Positions 1-13,400 of a stretch of DNA of 64,000 bases are shown here, in pieces. How positions within the stretch are numbered: position 1 is the first letter of the stretch; every line of letters begins with the position of its first letter. Source of the stretch: Camillea tinctor (lineage: Eukaryota; Ascomycota; Sordariomycetes; Xylariales; Xylariaceae); assembly GCA_022578605.1 (NCBI GenBank), contig MU394056.1, positions 806,001-870,000 on the forward strand. The letters are read 5' to 3'. The notes under the pieces are model-generated. The model was not told where the DNA came from and did not search any database. It was given only the letters and a program-made list of their open reading frames with translations. A program made the translations under genes and the position numbers.

Positions 1-1551
1 TCTAAAATATCTTTACTGTTAGAGTTGGTGAATTTTGGGTCCTTGGCTTCATCCTCGTTTAATAACCCTCTAGTGAATTCGTCGTCGTCATCTTCTTCAT
101 TTTCATCTTCGTCCTTGTCCATGTCGTCGTCTGAATCATCCTCTGAGGCCTCACTCTCAATATCGAGCTCTGAGCCGCTGAATACAAGGTTGTCCTCGAC
201 TATAAAGTCGTCTTCGTCGTCGAACCCCAATTCAGTTGCAGTCGGCCTTGTTCGAATTCCAGAGCCGAGCCCAAAGGTGTCATTGTCTCCGGCTTCTTCG
301 AATATGAATTTCCCACCGGCTATATTTTCCTCTGGCTGGTCTTGCTCGTCCTGGCTTTCTTCTTCGCTGTCATCCATTTTTTCTCCACGCATCCTCCGGA
401 GTCTTCTCTCTTCAAGCTCTTTAAGCTTTTGCACGTTTTCCTGGGCTTTTTCTTCATCCGTTTTGGTTCTTTCAGCGGCCTGACCTCTCCTGTCCTGTGC
501 TAGTTGTCTGAGGCGTAAGTCGTAATCGCGTTCCATTTTATCTTTTCCGGATAATGCAGGTTCTGACGTTATGCCATCGACCTTGTCATCTTTCGCCCCC
601 TTCGAGTTGTTGAAAAGCAAGCCGCGCAACTCTGAGAGCTCTTGGTCGAGCTCTTCACGTAGCTTCATTTGAAGTTAGTATTTCCCAAGCAGAACACAGA
701 GAGAACATTTCCTTTCTAGCGCACCCTGGGGGAAAACACTCACATCGTCATCTTCTTCCTTAGCCTGCTGCCTCTGGGCTTTGTAGAATTTGGATTTTGC
801 GATTAGCTCGCTCATCACCTCCTGGCGAGATTTCTTCCTCTCCGGCTGGTCTTCCTCCTGATCCTCGGGGTTCATTGGGTGTGCTCGCTTCAGGGGCCGC
901 CCTTCGTCATCGGAACCCTCATCCGACCCAGCACTCAGGTCCTTCTCGTTAAAGTCATCCATCATCTCAGAGCTATCGAACAGGGATTTCCCCATATGTG
1001 TTAGCCCCTCGCTAGGTTCGTCTTCTAGGTCGAATAGCGAATTCTTTTTGTGACTCCTCTTCTCGTGCACGAAACGTTGTAGCATCTTTTCTTGAGGGTC
1101 CATGGTAGGGTCGTTCTCGCCGAATCTTCGATCGAGTATACCGCCTACTTTATTGCGGTTCAGTTCGACTAGGAAGGCTTGCCGGCGCTATGGTAGGTGG
1201 GTTAGCTTGATGCGACCGATACCCATGCTTATAAGGCTTTTGCGACTTTACCCTCTCTTCACTCAGAGCCTTCGCCTCGCTCGGGCGACCATCAATTCCC
1301 CTAGCTGCATTGCCGGTGGGCGGGCGATTGGTAGTGACCTGGAACTTAGGCCCACGAACATTATGCTTCAGATCAAAAGGATTGAATTCCTCCTTGATCT
1401 TCTGCAGCGAGGCGGCCTTTTGTTGTCTCGTTTTATTAGTGGCATTCCCATCTTGGACGTTTCTTCGCTTCTGCTTTTTACTCTGTTGTGGTCCGATGAC
1501 ACCTTGTTCCCTCAGAGAGGCCTTGAGTCTCTTTAGTTGTGATCCTGCCAT
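1..1551 (-). CDS. NOP14: NOP14-family nucleolar protein, 5' part (C-terminus outside window)
   Basis: Nucleolar SSU-processome component needed for 18S rRNA maturation and 40S assembly. Three exons are visible: 1551-1252, 1187-744 and 662-1 (continuing off the window), giving about 468 residues of a family usually 850-900 long. Introns are 1188-1251 (64 nt) and 663-743 (81 nt), both GT-AG; removing the first joins SEER to RRQAFLVELNRNKVGG, the expected family sequence. The N-terminus (MAGSQLKRLKASL) and the stretch FDLKHNVRGPKFQVTTNRP followed by GRPSEAKALSEER are strong Nop14 signatures, as is GILDRRFGENDP across the exon 2 start. Residues encoded by exons 2-3 hold long Asp/Glu runs typical of nucleolar proteins. 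The ATG at 1551 was chosen because an open frame further upstream has no family resemblance. It is divergent from the gene at 1997. Confidence 0.93.
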
Positions 1552-1996
1552 CGCAGTACTAAGGCCTTCAGGTCCAAAATGGTGGAAGTTGGAACTTGAA
1601 GAAGTTGTTTCGCGCCAAACGATAAATCTTGAACTTTTTTCTTCTTTTTTATCAATCCGCAGCATCTGAAAGTTTCTTATCATGCTGTATCTTATCTTAT
1701 CCATTCGATCCACTTTATTTTTTTAAGTGCACAACCTCCCCACATCGCCACAGTGGACCTATTTAAGTAATGCCCACCTACAATTGTACTACCTACATAG
1801 TAGTGGTAGCTTCCATGACTTACTTCAAATAGTACTTACTTACCTACCTAAGTATCCATATCTACTACCTGCACAGCTAGGTGCTTAGTAGTCTGCCAGC
1901 TACCAAAACTCAACAACCTATAAAGCCTTCAGTTATATTATTTTACTATCTGTATGAACCGCTTTGACTCCCTCATCTTTCTCAAAAGATGCCGAC
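1552..1996. promoter_or_regulatory. Divergent intergenic region NOP14 / 1997 gene
   Basis: A 445-bp spacer between two divergent start codons, so it should contain both promoters and both 5' leaders. It holds several ACCTAC/TACCTA repeats (about 1781-1860), a motif recurring in other spacers of this window. No TATA box is clear enough to call. Confidence 0.5.
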
Positions 1997-3068
1997 ATGG
2001 GGCTTCTCTCTTTCGTTCGCGATGACCGATTTCTGGCTGTCAGCTTCGGCTTGACTACCGTAGGCTGCCTTGCTGCCATGCGCATGCTCCTCGAATATTA
2101 TCGGGACGAAGCCGAGATCAAGCCAGCACAGCCCAAGACACAATACATTACCCAGGATACCGAGGATTCTCTCAAGTTGACTACTCTCAACAGTCTCTTG
2201 AATCACTACAATTTCGCCATACGCGACACGGCGCTTAAGATCATCGCCAGTCGAGCAGTACATGATAATCCCACCGTCGATGAGCTCCTCTGGGGCATAA
2301 CCCGCGAGGACTACGAGGAGCGCATGAAATATCTAAGAGCGCTCTCGTTTGCCATAGAAGATAGTATGTGGCCACCAGTTCGCATCTTTATTATTGACAG
2401 TTAGCTAATTTATTGAACGAATAGAGGAAATAGGTCAAGACCCGTTGACTGTGTTGAACACGCCCAAGACCTATAGCGCACTGGTTAGGTCACTTGAACT
2501 ATGCCTAGGTGATAGGGAGCATGAGAAGCTGGATGATCCACTATACGACGAGTACTATCTTCGTGATATTGGCGAGCGGCGTTGCTTATTGCTGGTTTCC
2601 CAGCTGGTCCATAAATACGGTGTTGATAGACTCGTCGAAGCCAAATTCGTAGAGAAGTGGCTTGCCAAGCAACCCTGGGGCGATACGGAGGAGGAAAGGC
2701 GAAAGAACTTTGGCAACTACATGGACCGCAAGAAGAATCGGATTAGCGATATCTGCCTCCACCTGAGAGCGTCCAAGATGGGCAGGAAGGCTTTGGTTAA
2801 GTCCAAGCTGACTACCAAATCCAGAAGAACAAAGCGCGACAGAGACCGTATCAAGGTTGTACTGGAGATTAGCATGGCTAATGATATCGATGCCGATGCT
2901 ATGCAAATTGAGGCGTCGCGAGGTGAACTGGTCCCGCGAGTTAACGAACAAAGCGCCGAGGAACAACGCCTACGCAGGCGTCATCGAGAGGCGATGGTAC
3001 TAAACGATGGCACGCATTCGTTGGGACGAGGCGATATTATCGAGCGAGAACATGACTCTAACAGCTGA
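1997..3068 (+). CDS. Conserved fungal protein with N-terminal membrane helix, function unknown
   Basis: Two exons, 1997-2363 and 2425-3068, joined across a 61-nt GT-AG intron (donor GTATGT, branch-like TTAGCTAAT) to give 336 residues. The ATG at 1997 starts MGLLSFVRDDRFLAVSFG. An acceptor nine bases further on would also keep frame and would drop three residues. Residues about 10-28 are hydrophobic and look like a single membrane helix. The following part (TLNSLLNHYNFAIRDTALKI) resembles an alpha-helical, armadillo-like repeat. The C-terminal third is rich in Lys/Arg (KSRRTKRDRDR) and probably disordered. I recall closely similar ascomycete proteins carrying the weak label 'cytoskeleton-associated protein', but nothing in the sequence proves that role. 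The gene is surely real because the spliced frame is long and has clean signals. Confidence 0.85.
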
Positions 3069-5383
3069 ACATGGCTCTCGTCTGGTGACCATCAGGTGAC
3101 TACATGTTCATGAACGTGGAAGAGAGGGTGCCTTGTTATAAAATGGGTCAGGGAATGAGCGCGATGAGCTACATGCTTGTACATTATTACAACGGATTTT
3201 ATTTAGTAGCATGGACGGCCGGTGTTGACATGGTGCATACACTTGAATCAGTGCACCGGAGAACTCTGCATGTGCTTTAGTACGTAGAGCTTCTAAAAGA
3301 AACAATATACCCAAAGAGAGCATTCCCCCAAGTGCAATAGGTTTTATGTTGAAGGTGCATCAAAGATGATCCCCCTGGGGTATCTACTGCTATCTCACCA
3401 CCATTTATTAGGTAGGTAGGTATTCTTACCGATTTATCCTACTTGCCTTGCAATAAATACGAATATACCTTCACTAGTAATTACTTAAATAGGTATGTAC
3501 CTGCATACAGGAACCTCAACTAATAGAATACCTAATTTAATGATTTGAATATCAAGCTAGAGTTGGTTAGGCTTTTGACAATTGTTACTACTAGGACTGT
3601 TACTAGGTTAGTGTCCTAGTGCCGTTAGGGGTGAGGTATCCACACACCCCAACCCGTCAACATGGAACGCCGGGACGTTGAAGAAAAGAGGAAAGACTGT
3701 CAGTGACGCAATTCCGTGCTTAATTTCCTTTGACAGGTTAGTTAGGTAGGGGCAGACCACTTATTATTAGAACATGATCTTTAACTTAGATTGTATAGGC
3801 GAAATATAAATAAGTATATATACAAGCTAGATATACATATATATACACGAGGTGTTCTACGTTGAAAAATTATGTATCTGTCTAGATAAGAGTATTAAAA
3901 CAAAGAGATGGGGAGGATGAGGAGACAATGCGGTTAATGCAATGCAAGCTGTAGGTATGTCTCCGCGCGTTTCCGATGTAAACAAAAGATGCTTACATGT
4001 GCGTATGGTACTTCGTACATTACATATTGCAAAGTTGGAAAGCCAATGATATCTAGCGTCTCTGATCAGATGTCTGCGTCAGAAAGTGCTGCAGCTTGTC
4101 GTTAGCTACAGCAGGGGGGAGAGGGGGGAGAATCAATGAGGGGCTCGGATTCACTGCCGTCGCTGTGGTAGGACAGACTGAACAGGCCAACGAACGATGT
4201 TGCACCAGTAACTGCACCAGTAACTGCACCGCCTTTATGATCTAGAGTGTGTAATAGGCCGTTTCAACGGTATCGATGTATGGAAAACCCCACGACTCTG
4301 CAGATGCAGCATGCAGATTTCATTGCAATCTCGGATGGAGACGAACCCACCTTTTTTTTTTTGCTTCCTGTGTTGTTTACATGTAAAGGAGCTACATAAG
4401 GAGCCGACAACAAACCATCATTGCGATCGATGCTTGAATCTTCGTTGATAAGTCTTGATCCCAAGATTCTTCTTTTTCTTTTCTTCCTTCGTCGCATTCA
4501 CCTTTTTTCTGTCGTCGCTCCTTCATCTTAACCCACCCCAGCAACGACATATGGATCCTACCCAACCGGGGTATAATATATCAATATATCACTGTACGCC
4601 CAAGATCTTCGCCAAATAGCCTGAAAGACCTGGTGTCTTTCTAGACGGTTATCTGTCAATCCATCATTCGAGAGCGATCGCCTACTTCATGCGACCGGGT
4701 TGCGATATCGCATGTGCTATACGAATCAATACTAAGAAGTACGAAGCAGCAACAGATAGGTATATACTATTGATTTATACCTACCTGTCTGCCTCTGCAT
4801 ATCGTTGTACTACCAGGTGAGACCTGCGAATACCCCCGGATCCCTGTCCCCATTCCCCGTTTCTGTCAGTCTGTTATGGTAGTTCCCGGTGGTGGCAGTA
4901 GCGCCGTTGCGTGGCTGTCTCCTCCAAACTACACTACATTGTCTCCGAGAAATCAGCCCAGGACGGAAAAGAACTACTTGGGCTGTTTCAACGATGTTAC
5001 GAAAATAAAATAGAAAAAGTAAAGAAAGGATTAAAAAAAAAGGAGAGAATAAAAAAGAAAGGCAGAGGAGAGAAATAACATTTTCTGACTAATTCTAGAA
5101 GAAACCTTCTCCTTTATTATAGATTTTAACACCGACTTTTCGATTGCAAGGCTCCAAGAGTTACACACACACCTCCTAACTAGTACACTACTAGCAAACA
5201 AGCTTCTACCCGTGCTTTAGGCGGTCACTGGTATTATTTTATTTTTTTAGTGGGCTTGGTTAAGCTGGTTATTGGGGATTTAGCAGGAATCATTGGACGA
5301 AATCAGGGTCTTGGATCCAATAAATTCGTTGAGAAATAAATCAACACACCACTAAAGAGAGTAAAAAAATATAGTTGCCCACC
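3069..5383. other. 2.3-kb intergenic region upstream of CAP-Gly gene
   Basis: No gene seen. It holds the 3' end of the 1997 gene and the promoter/leader of the CAP-Gly gene. Visible items: a TAGGTAGGTAGGT run at about 3411-3423, an AT-rich stretch of TATA repeats at 3790-3860, a short tandem repeat with a 12-base unit (CAGTAACTGCAC) at about 4201-4230, a T run near 4352-4362, an A-rich tract at 5000-5090 and an AC run at about 5163-5172. Short open frames here lack family features. Confidence 0.5.
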
Positions 5384-8121
5384 ATGCCTCCGACAGCAAC
5401 CACCTTCTCCTTACAACATCAACATCAACAACCACCACACCTGCAACAACAACAACAACAACAACAACAAAGAAACCGCGCCTTGTCTCGGAGCCCCAGA
5501 AAACTTGGAATGCATGGCAAAACTACTAGCTCAACCCCCAATTTGAACAGTCTGTATTCTGCACATTCAAGACTTGGCCTTTCGCGCAAGCCTTCGTATG
5601 CAGCTCTTACCCCTGGCTCGCTTGCCGCAATCCCCGATGACAGCGAAAGTTACGCTATTCACAGTGTCTTGAATGAACCCGCGCCCAACATGCCGCCCCT
5701 GACCCCGGCAAAAGGCGCCGGCGCCGGTGATGATTTCGCTACTGGCGATACTGTCGAGGTCCCTGGTAATATGACCGGCACAGTTCGTTTTGTTGGTTCT
5801 GTTGCTGGACGGAAGGGAACCTTTGCTGGCGTCGAGCTTCATTCCGAGTTTGCCACGCGCGGAAAGAATAGCGGCGATGTTGATGGGTAAATAGTTTTCT
5901 TTTCTATATTCTCTGCCTGTCCTAGTGGTGGTTATTTATTGTCTTACGACGACGACGATGCACGCATGCTGCTGCTGCTGCCCGCCTTCGATCAAGGATA
6001 TTCTCCCTAATCTTTGCCTTGGGTTACTAGTGACTGACGAGCAAAAATGCACACTCTAGTATTTCTTACTTCTCGACTTCAACGCCTGGCTCGGGCATCT
6101 TTGTGCCGCTGCACAAACTTTCTAGACGCGATTCGCCACCGACATCTGCTGCTAGCTCATTCCCGCTCACACCGACCGGAAACTCCCACATGGGCCTCAG
6201 GGTCGCGAGTCAAAATACTACTAATTATACTCCTCCAACGCCTTCGCTGCCCAAGTTTAGCCAGTCCGTAGGACCAGGCAGAACCTCAAGCCCCCAAGGT
6301 AGACAGTCAAGAATGTCCTTGCCACGTCCCGAGTCTCCAGTTCGCAAACTACAGCTACCGCCACCTCCCCGCCCGGCTACTACCACCCCTGGCTCCAAGG
6401 CACCTCCTCGCTATGGTAGCCCAAGCATTTCCAAGTTCGGGTCGAGCGTGCGCGGGACCGCTGGCGATCCGAACAAGATGCTGCGACCCGAACGCAAGCC
6501 GAGCATAGCTCCTAGAAGCGCGTCGGCGCTAGGACCGATCACATCGTCTAGTTACGACGATGATGAAACTAGGTCTATTATCACACGGTCCAAGACGAAT
6601 GGGAGTATTGGCTCCTTGTCGTCTTTTAACATGAAGCGCCCGGGATCCCGTGTCGCCCATACAAACGATGAGGAGGTGGAGCGTCTAAGATCCCAGTTAG
6701 AAGATCGAGATCGCCAGCTGAAAGACCAGGCTTCTGCGTTAGCTGAAATGGAGAGTAGCCTTATGGAACTTACGGTTTTGATGGAGCAATCGGAAACTGG
6801 AAGGATGCGACAGAATAGCTTCGATGGAAAGGATACTTCGCAGCTACGAGCTCTGCTTCGGGAGAAGAATGAGAAAATCGTCCTGCTCACCACCGAGTTC
6901 GACGCTCACCGTGCTGATTTCCGCAGTACCATCGATACACTTGAGATGGCGAGTACCGAGACGCAAAGGGTCTACGATGCCAAAATTCGGGAGCTAGAAC
7001 AAGAACTTCAAGAAGCCCAAGACCGCCATGAAGATGTAGACAGTGTGGCGCGACAGCTTAAGCAGCTCGAGGAGCTTGTCCAAGAGCTTGAGGAGGGCTT
7101 AGAGGACGCTCGCCGAGGAGAGGCTGAGGCTCGTGGCGAAGTCGAATTCTTGAGAGGGGAGGTAGAGCGAACACGGTCCGAGTTGAGAAGAGAACGAGAG
7201 AAGGCTGCTGCTGCTTTAAGCGCAAATGATGCAGCCGGGGATCGCTCGTCTCTGTCGAAAGAGTTGGAACAGAAAGAGGATGAGATTAGAGGTCTCAAAG
7301 CTATTATCCATTCCCTCAGTCGAGACTCTATCCCCGAGTCAGATTCAGCAGACAAGACCCCCCTGCAACCATCACGTAACAATTCATTTGCCAAGACTCG
7401 GAACGACTCCGTAGGGAGCCGCATGATGAAAGAAAAGCTGGAGCGGGAAGTCTTGGAGCTACGTGATCTGATCGACAGCAAGAACGCTCGCGAAGAAGAG
7501 CTAGAGCGCGAGCTGGAGACTCTTCGACGTGGTAGTGCGTCTACTCACCGTGGTAGCGCTACCACAGTTGGTAGCATAGACCGGTCATCATACCGCGATT
7601 CCAAGAGCACCATTGTTCTATCGCGCGAAACACGAACTCCCGATGTCAACCCCACCCACAAGCGCGTAAGGACATTAGATACGATGCCTGAGAGCGACGC
7701 ACATTCCTCTATCACCGAGAATAGTACGCTCTGGTGTGAGATATGTGAGACTGGAGGCCACGATATCCTTACATGTACCAACATGTTTGGGCCTCAGAAT
7801 GACCAAGGCAAAAATGGTTCTCACGATCAAGCACCTGCTAAGGTTGATAAGGGGGTCGCAGACAAGGGCCCTATGATCCGGGAGATTCCTGAGGAAACCC
7901 CCGAAGAAGAAGAAGAAACACCCCGCCCATTGTCTCCTGTTAAGACCAAGACGATCACAGCACCGCCTCGCCCGCCGACAACCCAGATCCTACCCAACCC
8001 TCAAGATTCCGGCCCGTTGGCAGGTAAGGAGAGCGGCGTGGTCGATCCGGCGAAGTGGTGTGCCTTATGCGAGCGGGATGGTCATGACAGCATCGATTGC
8101 CCGCTGGAGGATGCATTCTAA
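5384..8121 (+). CDS. CLIP-170-like CAP-Gly microtubule plus-end protein with two zinc knuckles
   Basis: Predicted plus-end tracking protein (fungal Bik1/Tip1/CLIP-170 family) that binds microtubule and EB1 tails through its CAP-Gly domain. Exons 5384-5886 and 6060-8121 (intron 5887-6059, 173 nt) give 854 residues. The intron splits the CAP-Gly domain, and joining restores GKNSGDVDG-ISYFSTSTPGSGIFV. Order: polyglutamine (Q21-29), Ser-rich linker, CAP-Gly about 122-188, Ser/Pro-rich basic linker to about 350, long coiled coil about 365-700 (heptad-rich Glu/Leu/Arg), then two CCHC zinc knuckles: WCEICETGGHDILTC from 726 and WCALCERDGHDSIDC from 834 at the very end. Tail knuckles are characteristic of CLIP-170 and bind dynactin-type partners in animals. 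ATG 5384 has a good context (ACCATGCC). Confidence 0.93.
5444..5470 (+). repeat. (CAA)9 microsatellite coding for polyglutamine
   Basis: Nine perfect CAA triplets encode Q21-Q29 of the CAP-Gly protein. The tract follows a looser CAA/CAT-rich segment (QHQHQQ). Such a perfect triplet run is prone to length change between strains. Confidence 0.95.
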
Positions 8122-10415
8122 ATGAAGCCCCTTTATGACCAGGGCGGGGATGAGGAGGTGGTCGATTTGGATGTAGTGGTTCACGGATATGATCTCATGG
8201 GGTGAAGGGGTGTCTCTCTAGCATGTTTTTTTTTCTTTTGCAGGAATTATACCAGTGTCGTTGGTGGTGGCATTCTTGTAGTCATTTCATCCCCCTCCCC
8301 GTGTTCGCTTCCGGCGTTGGACATGCTCATTTTTAGGTCCAAACATTGTACAAACACTGTTTCGGAGCGAATGATACCACCATTGGCCTCGTTGTTTTTT
8401 TCTTGCCAGTTAGAATTTTGTTGTTCACAACTCCGCCCCTATTCTATTATTGTGTTATTGCGTGGATGTGCAGGTAATTAATCAAGCAGTGTGTGACTGC
8501 GTATGAGGGCCGGGAGGGGAGAAAGAAAGAAAAGATATAAGGGAGGGGAACCTATATGGGAGGGTTATAAAAGTTAGTCTGGGAGAATTCAATATGGTGA
8601 TAAAAGGGGGGTATCGATTCTTCTAAGCTTCGGGTGCTTGGTTGTATAATAATAGTCCTACACGTACTACTACTACTGGCTTTTATGCAAGATACTACTT
8701 GTTCAATCTAGACCGTGCATGCGTGCTGCGTGCTGCATGTATACCTGCTCGCCCCATACTCTATGTCCACTTCCAACTCGTATACGCATTCAGTGACTAA
8801 GGCAAACAGCTTTAACTTACGTATAGTTAATCAGTTCCTCTCTCTATCTACTCTGCAAGTCGTCCAACCCATCCAAAATGCATGCCGTTCGTGGCAAACA
8901 GGCTCCTGTACGACTTTGCCGTCCGAATCCGTTGCCGCGAAGCGGAACACGTGTTACACCTTTCGTCGTCACACATCATATCTTTATATACTATGTAGGT
9001 AGGTAAGGTTATCCTCCTTTTTCAGGTTCACCTTTGGATTCGGGTCCAGGTATCTAGAAAGGTACTTACCTACATCTTTCACAAGTACAGTAGTTAGCAA
9101 GAAGTACATATGTAGCTACCTCTTATGTACTCTACGTACCCAATTTCCATACCTACGCACATAGTACCCGCTCCCATCCAACCCAACTTGGTTACTTATT
9201 TTTATGATAAGTATCTTTACTTGGTCAGGTACTTATCACTTACTTACTTCTTTCCCCACACTCGATGTTCGGGAGCAGCAAAAAGAAACTAACTCCTCGC
9301 TATCCGCCTATTCGGTAGTACTTGAGGTACCTGATATCCCGAAGCCTATCCTTCTTTTCCATTTTTATCTTCTCTCCTTGGATTCTAGAACCGAACGGTG
9401 TTGCCCAAAAGGAAAGAACCAAAAGAAGGAGAAAAAAAAACACAAAACCTTCCACTACCTCAACCCTGCCTGGTATATTCGTTGTTTTCTTGTTCTTTCT
9501 CTTTCCTTCCTTCCCTTTTTTTTTCTGGTTTCATCAACTTTTAAAGTTGGCTACCCGACTATCCTATACATGCCGTGTTACCTCTGATATCCCAGCAACC
9601 CGCAGAGGTTCACATATATTTTACCCTTTCCCTTTTTTCGTGTTTATCTATATCCCAACTCACTTCTTGCTTTGGTTTTCACCCTTCTCTCTTTTTTTTC
9701 TTTCTCTTAATTCAAATCACTTAAAAACATTACCAGAATTATTACAGCACAGTATGTGGTAAGTTCTTTTTTAATTTATTCTATTTTATTTATTGTGGTG
9801 GCAATGGTGATGGTGGTGTGTTTATATTATTTCCCCCTCTCTTCCTCCTCTCGATACTACACTACCTTACCTACCAGGAAGGAGTTGCTTGTTGTCTCTT
9901 TACCCCCCAATGTGGAGTTACCTGACCGGCACATCCCCCGCAAATATGAGCTGGAGCCAAGGTTGGCTCGGGGCAGCTTGTGCTGGATCGGGTAGTCGGC
10001 AAGTCCACTAAATTCGCCCTGCCGGCTGAATTGGATGCCCTGATTGGTGGCAGAGCTTAGGGGGGAGCTCCAACCTCCTTCTATACTACTTAGTGCGTCA
10101 CAGGCCGCAACTACCCCGGCGCATTAAGGTACAGTACATTAGTAGCAGTACTCTTCGACTTGGAACCCCTCGACAAGTCTCGACCCGTGGCTCTCCGTCC
10201 CTCCCTTACACGCATACACATACATATACACCTTACACTCACATTCCACACTGGATCTTTTTCATCATCACAAGTTCACTCTCGTTATCTATTTGCTACC
10301 TTGATCTCATTGGTTTTTGTTACTGCTGTTTCATACTTACTTTCCGCTTACACCCCTTTCCAGCGACGATACACCTACACCGACACACTGCGACGACCTG
10401 GTTAAGGAAAACAAC
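8122..10415. other. 2.3-kb intergenic region and leader of alpha-mannosidase
   Basis: No convincing gene. TACCTA/TAGGTA motifs cluster at about 8995-9245, a TAC triplet run lies at about 8665-8676, and a strongly pyrimidine-rich tract spans about 9330-9730, as is common in highly used fungal promoters. GTATGTGGTAAGTTC at about 9753-9767 looks like a splice donor, so a 5'-UTR intron is possible, but I could not fix its acceptor. A CATA/CACA-rich tract is at about 10200-10240. Confidence 0.45.
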
Positions 10416-13400
10416 ATGGGCGGTGAAACGGTGGTTCCCAAGGTGGTGGCTGCCGAATACCCTGCGCAGGCGCCGGGACCTGTCGGCAAGCGCATCAGCA
10501 AGATATACAAAGATCGCATCCAGCAGTTTTACTCGAGCGGACAATGGGAGAAGCGCAACCTCTTGGCCATGATGTTCGACGGTGTCGCATCCGGCCCTCC
10601 TCATGTTCAGCTCTGGACCTGGCCCGCTCCCGGCCTCTCGAGACCGAGCTTCAAGGAGGCAATGGCTGGCGAATACAAACCTGCGAAGGTCGGCGATGTT
10701 TTCGGCCCCTCCTGGGCCACCCACTGGTTCAAAGTGGTTCTGCGGGTGCCCGAGGACCTCCGTGAGAAACAACACCTAGAACTACAATGGGATTCCAATA
10801 GTGAAGGAATGGTTTGGACCCAGGATGGGAAGCCCTTGCAAGGTTTGACAGGCGGTGGCGAGCGTATCGAATGGATTCTCCCCGATTCTTTCAGAGATGG
10901 AAAGGAGCATACCATCTACATTGAGATGGCCTGCAATAGTATGTTTGGCAATCCCGCTGGCGGTGATACTATCCAGCCACCCGATCCCAACAAGTACTTC
11001 CAGCTTTCCAAGGCCAACATCTGTGCTGTCAACATGGACGCCCGCCAGCTGTGGATCGACACCTGGATCATCGGTGATGCTGCGAGGGAGTTCCCTGAAG
11101 ATTCGTGGGAGCAGCACAAGGCGTTGAATGTTGTCACTGACATCATCGACTCCTTTGTCCTCGGCGACAAGGAGTCCTTGAAGAAGTGCCGCAAGATTGC
11201 ACAGGAGTATCTTGGAGCCAATGTTGACTCATCTAAGGTATATGAAAGTGGCACTCAACCCCAGGTCTTTGGTATTGGCCACTGTCACATTGACACTTGT
11301 TGGCTATGGCCTTGGGCTGAGACTAAACGCAAGGTTGCTAGGTCTTGGTCCAACCAATGTGACCTGATGGATCGGTACCCAGAGCACAACTTTGCATGCT
11401 CCCAGGCCCAACAATTCAAATGGCTCAAGGCTTACTATCCTTATGCTTTTGACCGAGTCAAAGAGAAGGTCAAAGAACGCCGATTCCATCCTATTGGTGG
11501 TAGTTGGGTGGAGCACGACACCAACCTGCCAAGTGGTGAATCGCTTGTTCGGCAATTCCTGTACGGACAGAGGTTCTTTGAGAGCAACTTTGGAGAGCGT
11601 TGCCAGACATTCTGGCTGCCCGATACCTTTGGATATTCTAGCCAGTTACCACAGCTTTGTCGCCTGGCCGGCATGAACCGCTTCCTTACACAGAAGCTGA
11701 GCTGGAACAACATCAATAACTTCCCACACACCACCTTCAACTGGGTTTCGCTTGATGGTAGCCAGGTCATCTGTCACATGCCACCTGCTGAGACTTACAC
11801 AGCTGAAGCTCATTTTGGAGATGTGAAGCGCAGTGTATCTCAGCACAAGTCTATGGACCAAGACCACACATCTCTCCTGGTATTCGGCAAGGGAGATGGT
11901 GGCGGCGGTCCTACCTGGCAGCATATTGAGAAGTTGCGTCGGTGCCGTGGTATGAGTGACCAGGTTGGCCGCCTGCCTAGAGTCCACATGGGAACCACGG
12001 TCGATGAATTCTTTGACAAGATACAGGAGAAGGCCGATAAGCTTGTGACTTGGTATGGTGAGCTGTACTTTGAGCTGCACCGTGGCACCTACACTACGCA
12101 GGCAAAGAACAAGCTCAATAACCGCAAATCAGAGATTATGCTGAGAGACCTGGAATTGCTAGCAACGATTGCATCTATAAAGGACAGCAAGTACAAGTAT
12201 CCAAAAGGAAAGTTTGATTTTATGTGGGAGGCCGTCCTTCTCTGTCAGTTCCATGACTGTCTACCAGGCAGTTGTATTGAGATCTGCTATGACGATTCAG
12301 ATGAGGTTTGTGTTTTGTTCCATCACCTGTGAATTTGATGGCTGACCTGGATTCTAGCTTTACGCGGAAGTCTTCAAGACAGGCAAAGAGGTCTTTGATG
12401 AAATCTACTCGCTTCTGGGCGTGGCAGAGGTAGAATCCGGCAAAGCTGGTGAGCTCATTGGCTTGAATACCCTTCCATGGCATCGGAAAGAAGTCGTCGA
12501 CCTGCCTAGTGGTGAAGCTAGAGTTGCCTGTGGTAGTGGGAACATTGTCAATCTCAAGCCGTTCAAGGTGGCAGAAAAGAAGGCTGTTACCGTCAAGGAA
12601 ACCAGTGAGGGGGTCTTCGTAATGGAGAATGACCAGCTCACTGTACGAGTTGAACGTGGCTGCGTGACATCCCTTTATGATCGCAAGGCAGACAGAGAAA
12701 TAATCGCCGACAGAGGAAAAGCCAATCAGTTGGTAATCTTTGACGACAAGCCTCTGTACTGGCAAGCCTGGGATGTCGAGGTTTATCACTTGGATACCCG
12801 CAAAGAAATACCGTATGGTAAGACTAAGATCTACGAAGATAAAGAGCACCGAGTTAGTGTTGTCACCGAAGCCAAGGTTGGAGAGTCGAGCTCCATCAAG
12901 ACTATCTTGAGTTTGACTGCCGCCTTTGAGGGCCAGCAATCTTATGTTGAGTGCACGGCTTACGTCGACTGGCATGAGACCATGAAGTTCCTGAAGGTTG
13001 AGTTCCCTGTAGATATCACGAACTCTGAGGCATCGTATGAGACCCAGTACGGCCTTGTCAAGCGACCCACCCATTACAACACTACTTGGGATATGGCCAA
13101 GTTTGAGGTCTGCTGCCACAAGTTCGCCGACCTGTCAGAACATGGCTATGGTGTCTCGATTCTCAACGACTGCAAGTACGGTTTTGCTACCTGTGGTAAT
13201 CTCATGCGCCTCTCGCTCTTGCGTTCCCCCAAGGCACCTGATGCCCATGCAGATATGGGGGAGCACAAGATCCGCTGGGCTATCTTACCGCATCGTGGCG
13301 AGCTAGGCGCTACTACCGTCCGTGCTGGCTACAACTTCAACAGCCCTCTGAAGGTGCTCTCGTCGGTACAACCCACTGATTTGACTGCTGCTTTCTCAAC

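Noticed and set aside
1102..1669. Two plus-strand open frames opposite NOP14
   Set aside because: They lie antisense to well-supported NOP14 exons and have no family features.
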